Below, one piece after another: positions 55,618-64,000 of a DNA stretch of 64,000 nt. How positions within the stretch are numbered: position 1 is the first letter of the stretch; each line of letters begins with the position of its first letter. Source of the stretch: Phlebotomus papatasi (lineage: Eukaryota; Arthropoda; Insecta; Diptera; Psychodidae). The position numbers were made by a program, and so were the translations under genes. Below the pieces are notes generated by a model, which saw only the letters and a program-made list of their open reading frames with translations, searched no databases and had not been told where the DNA came from. The stretch covers positions 70,566,712 through 70,630,711 of the forward strand of contig NC_077224.1 in the NCBI RefSeq assembly GCF_024763615.1, read 5' to 3'.

Positions 55618-55727
55618 TGGCCTCTACACATTAGAGAAATTTATGTCCATATTGAAGAGTTTTTCCTAGACAAGCGTAGGGAATTTGCTTCAATATGGAC
55701 ATAAATTTCTCTAGTGTGTAGGGGCCA
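55618..55727. mobile_element. Foldback/MITE hairpin element, copy 2
   Basis: 110 bases starting TGGCCTCTACACATTAGAGA and ending with the complement TCTCTAGTGTGTAGGGGCCA. Stem TTTATGTCCATATTGAAG pairs perfectly. Flanked by TAA on both sides. Terminal words match the element at 2903-3040, while the stem interior is different. Confidence 0.8.
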
Positions 55728-55767
55728 TAAAAGAACACTGGTTAAATTTACATCTTTCAGAGATGGA

Positions 55768-56037
55768 TGTAGGGCACTCAATGGGTCAAGTGATAGTACA
55801 CTCGCTCTATGATACAAATAAGTATCTCTGGTTCCGAATTCCTTTGGGTTACCAGGAATTTTTGAGGCTTTAAAGGTGTTCAAAATTTGTCCAGTGAGCT
55901 TCACTGCACTTTATTTCACAGAACATAGGACTGACAAATTCATCCCTTTCTAAGAAAATTAGTATTGCATGTCTAAAAATCTCACTTTCCGCAAAATTTA
56001 GATCCAAGCAAGAAATGTTGTGCTACCATTATTATAG
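55768..56037 (+). mobile_element. tRNA-derived SINE, copy 2 (diverged)
   Basis: Matches 24207-24477 along its length: GGGCACTCAATGGGTCAAGT, CACTCGCTCTATGAT, GGTTCCGAATTCCTTT (B box disrupted by an extra base), GCTTTAAAGGTGTTC, GTGAGCTTCACTGCACTT, ATTATTATAG tail. Old copy; the B box damage makes transcription unlikely. Confidence 0.8.
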
Positions 56038-56983
56038 AGTTGGGCATATACATTACCTGAACTTGCACAGATTGTGGAGAGAGTTTGCAATTAGTAAAAC
56101 ACATTTTATGTTACCGTCTCACTGTTAAGATAAGATTTTGCAAGGGGTCAGTTATTCATTTCGGATTACCGGTGTATCCAGGCCATAAGTGGGCAACCAG
56201 TGCCGCTACTATATCACAGCAGCCCATCTCGGTGTGTGTTTGGGATCAGTGATAGTGAATATTTGTATTGACTGAAGTACCAATTTCATGTCGAAACTCG
56301 TTCTCGTACCAGCCTCTATTGTTTAGGTCAGGCCTGAGCTAAAAGAAAAGCCGAAGTGAATTTGGTGGTGCTTGTTGGCATTCTTCGAAATGCCGCGAAA
56401 ATTCACGTAGAGGAAAAGAGAGGTTTTTTAATGTGAAAATTGTTTAATTCCTTAGAGTTAAGTCATTTTCACAAGAAAATCCATTTAATAATTTACTTTA
56501 ATACAGTTATATGGGTTAATTGTGAATAATTGTCGATATTACAACAAAAAAATTGGGATGAAATTTTGAGCTAGAAGACTCATATTCTTTTTAGCTGTCC
56601 CAAAATTCAGGATAGATTTGAGAAAAACCCTTTTGTACAACACTATTTTGGTTAATAAGGAATGAAAAAGTACATATTACAAGAAGGGACACGACCTGCT
56701 AATAAGGATAAAATAAGAGAAGAAAATATATTGTCGCATTTCAGAGATTTTTTGCAACCACAGCGCCGCCAGACGTTTGTCAAGCGAGTAATTTGTGTCT
56801 CTATCTCTCTCTTACAGTTGAATTGCGCGCGAATTAAGAACTTTCCATTTGAAGTGATATTTCCATTTAATTTCTTTGTATTTCTGCAAAATTCAAGTCA
56901 AAGGGTGTGTAGTGAACAACTATTCGTCTTCCGACAAAGATATCAAGAAGACAATTTCTTTCTATATGAGTTTTTATATCTGT
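56038..56983. other. Gene-free sequence
   Basis: No gene recognised. An open frame of 168 codons from 56662 runs through low-complexity sequence and into the inverted repeat at 56984-57131, so it is probably transposon-derived or fortuitous. Confidence 0.45.
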
Positions 56984-57131
56984 TATGTCGTCGGTTGCGG
57001 CTACCTCTGTCGTATCTGCATTTGTTTTGTATATGCATTTGGTGCAAGCTACAATACAGACGTCCCCTTTTGCGTGAAATGCTAACACAAAAGAAATGCA
57101 GATACGACAGAGGTAGACGCAACCGGCGATG
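56984..57131. repeat. Inverted repeat with 44-bp arms
   Basis: GTTGCGGCTACCTCTGTCGT then ATCTGCATTTGTTTTG on the left; the right is CAAAAGAAATGCAGATACGA then CAGAGGTAGACGCAAC. Spacer about 60 bases. Probably the ends of a short foldback element. Confidence 0.7.
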
Positions 57132-57279
57132 TCTTTTTGGTGCAAAAATATTTATCATGGCACCGTGAATGAGCGGGATTAGTGTTACCAGTATGGCTAT
57201 TTGTAATTTCCGATATTACACGACTTTTAACGAGCACAGGTCTGAGTTTAGGCGGTTCACTCTTTTGCTAATATGCACC

Positions 57280-57422
57280 ATTGGCATTACTATTTATTCA
57301 CTGGACGAATTCAAAGCCGATATGGCATGGGAAATCTTTTACTGCTACTGCTCAGCTTTGAACCCGAGACCTTACAGTCATAGAGCCACTACTCTATCTA
57401 CTGACCCACTTGAGGCTCGTCT
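57280..57422 (-). mobile_element. tRNA-like SINE head, third type (minus strand)
   Basis: On the minus strand, GAGCCTCAAGTGGGTCAGTA, an A-box-like TGGGTCAGTAGATAGAG and a B box GGGTTCAAAGC (57365-57355) are about 40 bases apart, followed by an unrelated body. The promoter spacing fits a tRNA-derived SINE. Confidence 0.5.
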
Positions 57423-60400
57423 CTGACTGTTACTGTTAATGATGTTAGTGTTACTTAATGTAACTGTTAGTACTGTACTGACACTAGAGAATGTCTTTTT
57501 TTTTAAAGTTTTTTTTTAAGAATTGAAGAAGTTTAAGAATTAAAAAATCCTCTTCATCTATAATTTCTATGACATTTTACCTAATATTATTGTACCTTAA
57601 AGTTCAACTTACAAATCAATACTTTGTTCCGGCGCTTCACTGTTCGCTATCCCTGGCTTTGCTATATATGCCTCGAAAAACACTCTGTGTGTGCTGAGAA
57701 TGGAAAATTCTCAACTCAATGGTTGGAATTTTCCCTCGAGTTGCCAGTATGAGAAAGTTTTCAAAAAAAAATATATATCTTTCTCTATACTTCCTCTCTG
57801 GTAGATTTTCATCCATGATGGAATATTTTAATCGTAAATATATTTTAAATTTTAAAGATTTCTTATAGACATTCAAAACCGCGCCAAATTTTTGAAAACT
57901 TCGAGAGGTTTTCGCATTTTGGTCTTCGTGTTTCGTGCCAAAGCAATACAGAAACAGATGAAACAAGCACACAAATGTATGGGTTCACGTGATAAATCGG
58001 GCTTTCTGTCGCCGTGGCTGAACATTCTTTTTATAAAAAGCCTCGGAGATTTTGTGAGGCCGCCACTGCCGCCTCTATGGAGTTTTGTCTGCCTCTCTCT
58101 TCGAAATATCTTCCCGTGTGAATGTACATTTTCTATACAGATTTTCTTACTGCGCCACTGTTGCTCCCCATATGAGTTCACTGTAGGAGAACGAAAAGTA
58201 TAGCAACAATTCTTACAGTAAATATTTTGGCAATCTAATTCGATTCTAAGTAGAGACCTGAGTTCTCAAAATTAAATAGGCAAACTTTTATAGATTTCAA
58301 AAATTGAGTTATATAGACTATAGCTGATTTCTTATCATTTTAAGTATTTTGCGTAATTTATTTAACAATATCTTGAATTTATTGTATTAGTCCACAGGTA
58401 TAACACCTACAAATTGTTGAACTTAAGTATTAAAAATCCTGTAGATGAGTACAAAAGCTCTGTTTTGGAAAAATATTTGCGTGGCTTAGAGCTTAATAAT
58501 TTCATTGAGAAACGTCCTTCCTTTTCGTGGCACGGTCTTAGTCTGTCTCTTGTGCATTGCTCAACGATTGCGCATTTTAAATGGTATTGACTGAAGTTGG
58601 AACAACAGCTTCAGTATATAGTGTGAAAGAAACTTTCAAAAAAATCTCCGTTAGCTAAAAGTAAGCTTCAGCAACGAAAGCTCATTTACCGTTTAATTAC
58701 CCCATAAGATTTTCAGAATAATACATGAAATGTTTAATTATACAAGAATTTAAACCAAATTTTCAACATTTAACTGCAGTAAAGTAAAGAAGTTAATTTG
58801 TTTCTGCTTAAAAGTTTTTTAATCATTGTTTATTAGTATCAAATTTCCACCAAAAAGTTACACAAATTATAATTCCAAAAAATGTGTAATCTAAAACCGT
58901 GTAATGTGTAAAAGTTTTTGAAATGTTAACCTCAATAATCAGAAATTAAAATTATCAATTGATAACGTAGTTGTGTACATTTTGTGTAAGTAACACATTT
59001 TAGATAAAATGTGTAGAAATTACATAAATGTGTAGTAGTACACAGTAATTGTAAAGGACGATTTACGAAACGGTTCAAGACTCGCCACAGATGAGACGTA
59101 TACCATCAAATAGGTTGGCAAAACTAACAGCTTTTGCATTGACATCAACTTCAAAAGTATGTAAGAGAAGAACTAGAACATATGCTTAAGAAATGGTTTA
59201 AAATATTTTACAAAATTTCTTTTTTACAATAAGGTCACTTACACTGTTTGTCTCCAATTAGAAACTTTCCCTTGTCTCCATTTGGATTAATTTGTTTCCA
59301 ATATAGAAGAATTTACACTCGCGTATTTTCCTTGTATTTAATAAGTTTTCAAATTATATCTAAAGAAATTTCACTAAACAGTAACATTCTAAAAGAGTCA
59401 AAGAGCAAATTCATGTAATTCTCTTCAGAAAAATTATGAACTTAATGTGTTGAATCTTCTGTCAATGTTAAAGCGTCTGAAAATGGTTTTGAATTGGGAC
59501 ATTTACCCTAGGTTTGGATAATATTTCGGCAATTTTGATTCTCATAGTTCCTTGCCCTTTCGGAATTCTTCCAATATTTTTCACATTATTTCGTTCGTCG
59601 AAATGAATTTTTTTGTTTTTTTTTTTATCGCATTGTATAATTTCTAGGGTATTCTGTACTAAAAATATGGGAATTTGAAAAACCGAAGAAATGGCCGAAA
59701 TTACAAGCTGGCCGAAATTTGGTATACTTACCTTAACGGTTTCTCTTAGTTTGCTGGTGTCAAAGAACAATTTTTAAAGCAGGATTTAAGGAAGATTTTC
59801 CTAGAACAAACCATATGCCTACCTCTTCATTTTTTTTATAATTTTTCAAAATTTCCCCATACGTCCTTAAATATCCTCCAATTTCATGAAAATGTGTCTC
59901 CTATACAAAAAAATTCTCAAAAATGGTTAAGATTTCTAATTTGATAACGGCACCTTTTTAAACTATATGATCTTCTGTAACTTCAGCTCTTTTTTTGAAA
60001 GAGAATATAACCGTAAAGAGTGATATAAGGAATAATTAAAGGATATTTAGGAATTTATAAAAAAAAATACAGGGAAATGAAAGGATTAGGAATAGGACTT
60101 GTTTAAGGAGAATATCCTTTGAGTTCCCTTAAAATAGGTTCTTTGGTACCAACGACCTACAGTGTACCGTTATTGAGAGAAAAGCAAGTTTCATAAAATA
60201 TTTCGAGCAATTTCTTTGACAAGTTTAGCCTCTGAAGCCTATCTTTGTCTTTGAAAAATTAAAGGACCTCAAAAATATCCTTGGTTTCCCCGTTACGCAA
60301 AAAAAATCATTTATTGCATTGTAATGCTCCATATATACCTTTGAAAAGCGATTAGCTTAACCGGATTGAGCAGTCACAGGTATATCAACTAAAATATTGA

Positions 60401-61120
60401 AACTTTTGAAAGTTTTATATCAAAGTATTAAAAACCATAATGAAATAAATATTAGTTTAAAATCAAATTCAGTAAATAAAGAAAGATTTTGATAATTTTC
60501 CTACTTGAATTTAAAGATTACGATCAATTTGCATATCTCAGATTACAATAAATTAATAAAATTTCAATTTCAGTTTTTCTCTTGTATTTTCTTATTACTC
60601 GACAGTCTTGGAAACTTCGATACAGAATCTGAAAATAATTGGCTTTATAAGAAAAAATCTGCAAGATAAAATTTCCTATAAAATTATTTCGGTTAGAGCT
60701 ACAGTGAGACTGTAATGAGAAAATTTGAAATATTCATACTGGCTCTGCTCAGTAATAGCCAAAGTAAAAGCGAAGCCAATTCGAAAATCGACCGGAAGTC
60801 TAAAATGCAAGTTCACATATCCGCCGTTTTAGCGCTGGTTGTCCTCCCATTTAGAATTTTCGGTATTCTTGATATTTCAATAATCACCAACGTAAAAGTA
60901 GAACGTAAAACATTTAGTGCAAAAATGAATTTTTTTGTAAGATCCGATTTCATTAAAATAAATGTCCTTTTCATTCATTTATTCATTTTCGTACAACCGT
61001 GCATTTAGATATTCGAACTCCCAACGGGTTTTTGAGTAAGTTCTTTGAGAATCGGTACAGTATAAATCTCAGTCGAAGACAGTTTTCAAATCGGGAATGT
61101 TATTACTGAACTTAAGGATT
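57423..61120. other. Gene-free AT-rich sequence
   Basis: No supported gene in 3.7 kb. Repeated GTGTAA/ACACATTT words occur at about 58850-59045. Short open frames at 57640-58200 overlap on both strands without splice support. Confidence 0.5.
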
Positions 61121-61160
61121 AGGTGAGATTCTTTAAAAAAAATCTCTTATGTAATCTTAT
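61121..61160 (+). repeat. End fragment of the 8951-10740 element family
   Basis: AGGTGAGATTCTTTAAAAAA, AATCTC, GTAATCTTATCAAAATTATA matches the opening of that family (AGGTGAGATTCTTAACAATC, then TATAATCCTAACAAAATT). Confidence 0.5.
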
Positions 61161-61419
61161 CAAAATTATAGTAGATATTCGGATTTATTGACTGATCTGC
61201 CATCACAGAGAAAATGAGACCAGTGTTATTCCTGTTTCATCTGCTGATATCTGTGTGCCCTGTGTACCTATCGAGCCTTCTGGTTAAGGGGTTTCTGCCT
61301 GAGTTCCAGGACTCTTAGTACCGAAGGTTCGTCATTACTGCCTTTAGCGATCACTAAAGCGATCACTATTCCCAATCTGACCATCGTGATGTCCACTTCG
61401 TTAATTTGTGAAAAAGTAG

Positions 61420-61530
61420 AAGTGAACCATTTCCCTGATATCCTTTTCCCACCATTCTTTTTCCATACCTGAAAAAGGAGTCATCAAGCTCCGAAACGTT
61501 GGCAAGGAATAAAGGAGGAGAAGATCAAAG
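61420..61530 (+). repeat. Possible 3' end of a retroelement
   Basis: Contains CTGAAAAAGGAGTCATCAAGC then TCCGAAACGTTGGCAAGGAATAAA. This 'CCGAAACGTTGG' phrase is familiar from 3' regions of Penelope-like and some LINE elements. Recalled pattern only; no reverse transcriptase is present nearby. Confidence 0.35.
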
Positions 61531-61558
61531 GTCAAAATCCCGTGTTTTCACTTCTTAT

Positions 61559-61819
61559 GGCTCCGGCACACCTTTTAGATCAGGAAAATTTCATGAAGTC
61601 GAAATTCGGATCCCCTTCTTTCTCACATGTTTTGCATATGACTATCTCATTCTTTCGCATACCAAATTCGATTGAGCTAAATTGAATTTGGAGTGATGTT
61701 TAAGAGAAGAAGAAGAGTGCGAGAGAATGAGATAGACATATGCAAAACATGTGAGAAAGAAGGTGATCTGAATTTCGACATTATGAAATTTTCCTGATCT
61801 AAAAGGTGTGGCGGAAGCA
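61559..61819. mobile_element. MITE with long inverted repeats, copy 1
   Basis: GGCTCCGGCACACCTTTTAG, ATCAGGAAAATTTCATGAAG, TTCTTTCTCACATGTTTTGC on the left; the complements follow in reverse order on the right, ending CTAAAAGGTGTGGCGGAAGC. About 260 bases, almost entirely palindromic. Confidence 0.85.
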
Positions 61820-62366
61820 TTAAAAACTATTTCATTAGCCGAAAATCATTATATAATATTTAGCGATCACTATTCATGATGGGTGTTAGCTAGTTTAATT
61901 CCGTTCCGTATGACCGTCGTAGATATGCAACTGCCATTCGTGGTTATATTGAGGCTGAATCTTAGAAACTATTTGAATTTTTCTTCTATTTTTTCATTTC
62001 TGTTACTTTGTTTTTCTTTTTTAGAGTTGTTTTAATTTGTCATATTACATTTGTAAGAAGGGATCGTTCAAATTTTGTCAAATTTTCTATTTTTTTGTTT
62101 TAATTTTTGAAATCAAAATAAAGACAGACAAGCCATCAAGTAAACTTGAAGACAATGCAAGGGATTTTTTGAAAAAGATAGCACAAAAAATCATTACGTA
62201 AAATGCCTCATGAGGCATTTTACTAAAAAACAAAACTTTAATATAATCTCTTGTCGCTTTGATATCTTCGGAAATCTGCAGATATTTTGAAGTAACCCTA
62301 AACGATGATATGTGTTTTGAAAAGTCTAAAGCAAAATTTACCTAATTTGAGTAAATTTAAATAAAC
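61820..62366. other. Intergenic sequence with a perfect palindrome
   Basis: No gene. Contains a 26-base perfect palindrome at 62198-62223 (half-site GTAAAATGCCTCA). Confidence 0.5.
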
Positions 62367-62964
62367 GAGGGAGAAGTGGGGCAGCTTTGTAATTGGGCTT
62401 TTTTCTCTTAGTTTTAAATGTAATTGAGCCTTATCATAATGCAAGTTATCTTGGGAATTCGTTTCTTGTGCTAAATTGCTGATGATGCAAATAACATCCT
62501 GAATTTCGTTTCACGGTGTGCGTCTTCTACCGATCTTCTTCTTAACCCGAAGAAGTCACAGGTTATGAATGAATTACCCAGAGAGAGAAAACGGCGATTG
62601 ATCCAAGCCTTTGTAACGTCTTGACTGCTTTTTTTGCCTTTGGTTATTTTCTTTTTTTTCTCTCTTCTTTTCACTTCTGTTAAACTGTACTGTCCCCTCT
62701 CTGGCTTCTACAACCTGAGGAGGAGCATTTCCACCGTTTGGCTCTGGAGTAGGTTGGTCACCAACGCTGAGACGGCAGTGGACGCAAATAATTTCCTGCC
62801 TGTAATGTTGCCTCTAAGAAACACACAGTTTCAAAGGCAGATTTTCATTTAAATAAATAAATAAAATAAAAAATTATTTCATAATAAATTCCAGTTTAAA
62901 TTAAAAATAAGAGAAAAAACCAGTTTCAATGCTGCCCCAATTCAGAAGCACCCCACTTCCCCAT
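62367..62964. mobile_element. 600-bp element, 'GGGAGAAGTGGGGCA' family, with coding-like cargo
   Basis: The left GAGGGAGAAGTGGGGCAGCT is mirrored on the right by CACCCCACTTCCCC. It shares 'ATTGAGCCTTATCATAATGC' with 51889-52085. The middle (about 62490-62830) differs in composition and, on the minus strand, reads a coding-like stretch containing SVGDQPTPEPNGGNAPPQVV, so the element may have picked up foreign sequence. Confidence 0.55.
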
Positions 62965-63024
62965 ACAGTACTCACAGACTTATTTATATAAGGAACATTC
63001 ACCTAAAATTCAAACCAGTAGCTT

Positions 63025-63408
63025 ATGGCTGCGACTCAATTTTTAGATCAGAAAAATTATGGAAATCAAAATTCACGTTCCTTTCTTTCTCAAACGTTTC
63101 TCACTCTTCTTATTCTTCTGAACCACACAACAAATCCATGTTTAGTTCAGTTTAATTTTGAGTGACAAAGAGTGGGATAAATACATAAGCAAAATGTTTG
63201 ATAATAGATCTGGCATAGCTTTTAACTTGGGAAAATTATCCTATCCCACTTTTTTTGAATATCACAACAAATTTAATTTAGCTCAATCGAATTTGGTGTG
63301 CGAACAAATGAGACAGACACATGCAAAACGTTTGAGAAAAAATGATGGAAATTTTGATTTCATGAATTTTTCCTGATTTATAAAAATTAGCGTCAAAGTT
63401 TGACAGCT
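63025..63408. mobile_element. MITE with long inverted repeats, copy 2
   Basis: Shares TTTTTAGATCAG, AAATCAAAATTCACGTTCC, TTTCTTTCTCAAACGTTT on the left, and the inverted counterparts GCAAAACGTTTGAGAAAAAA and TTTCCTGATTTATAAAAA on the right, with 61559-61819. The middle is longer, with 'GAGTGACAAAGAGTGGGATA' inserted sequence. Confidence 0.7.
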
Positions 63409-64000
63409 TCAGGATGGAACTATAGAATAAGTTGCTATACTTTACGACATCGACTTGACATTTGACACTTTTAGATTCGAAAATTGTTATCGTAAATAAA
63501 GTTGAAATAGAAATTCACTAATTTTGAATGTTTCCAAAAATATGCATTTAGGAACTTTTTTTTTATTTTTGAAGGGTAAACAAATTTTGTTTGTTCACTA
63601 AAAAGCTCCTACTTTACATAATACTTAACAATTAACGGTTAAATTTACAACATACCATAAAATCATAATCATTACGTAATCTCTATAAATGTCGTATTGT
63701 CATCGAAAATTCATTGATGTGTCAAATAAAAGTAAAATAGGATTAGAGGAGATGTATGAAGAATTAATTGCAAAACAGAATAAGAAAAACTGAAGGGTTA
63801 ATTTAATACAAATATTAAATTATTTCACTATATTTTGCTTAATTCGGTCATGTTTTAAAAATGGAGAAAAAAAGAATTATTGATTTTCATTACATAAAAA
63901 TATAATTTCGCCAAAAAGTTTAATGTTTGGAGCTTTAATTGCATTCAAATTTCCCGCGTTTTTCTGTGTAATTTCATTCCTTTTAGAGGAGCAATATGCA
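63409..64000. other. Gene-free AT-rich sequence to the end of the window
   Basis: No gene, RNA gene or repeat structure recognised. Confidence 0.55.

Noticed and set aside
56662..57168. A 168-codon plus-strand open frame
   Set aside because: It crosses an inverted repeat, has no recognisable domain and is cysteine/phenylalanine-rich in low-complexity parts.
60715..61008. A 97-codon frame with hydrophobic segments
   Set aside because: AT-rich codons encode Ile/Phe/Lys by chance; no family resemblance or promoter context.

Overview
The window looks like one continuous piece of insect nuclear DNA. It is strongly AT-rich, has spliced protein-coding genes with GT..AG introns, long gene-poor intervals, and many short terminal-inverted-repeat (TIR) DNA transposons and tRNA-derived SINE-like repeats. 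The Mediator subunit 4 protein resembles the dipteran form as I remember it (same opening residues, same acidic/serine tail), so a dipteran, possibly a nematoceran fly, is my best guess. I cannot fix the species.

Three protein-coding genes are supported. (1) On the minus strand, 11269 down to 1599, lies a three-exon calaxin/EFCAB1-like gene. It encodes a Ca2+-binding EF-hand protein of the outer-dynein-arm docking machinery of motile cilia and sperm, here with an unusual N-terminal extension of about 100 residues. (2) On the plus strand, 40816-41929, a two-exon gene encodes a 348-residue type I membrane protein with a signal peptide, a heavily N-glycosylated acidic ectodomain, one membrane helix and a short tail. 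I do not recognise the family. (3) On the plus strand, 46041-47002, is MED4 of the Mediator complex, with three exons and a possible extra in-frame mini-intron. The three genes show no operon-like or pathway link.

The rest is intron and intergenic sequence. Region by region: calaxin intron 2 (2079-5100) has a hairpin element; intron 1 (5225-10946) has a degenerate minisatellite, a TA-flanked MITE and a 1.8 kb element with roughly 300-bp internal periodicity; 11.3-40.7 kb is a gene desert with nested transposons, a Tc1-type foldback, SINE-like units and a long inverted repeat with about 375-bp arms; 38.3-40.7 kb holds a diverged 1.2 kb tandem duplication next to gene 2; 42-46 kb carries MITEs and a mariner-type transposase fragment split by a TA-targeting MITE; 47-64 kb is again MITE/SINE territory without a convincing gene.

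I found no novel multi-gene system such as a defence island or gene cluster. The most interesting items are the long inverted repeat at 30.9-31.8 kb (a possible hairpin-RNA/siRNA source), the nested insertions whose order can be read from TA target sites, and a 69-nt in-frame optional intron in MED4.
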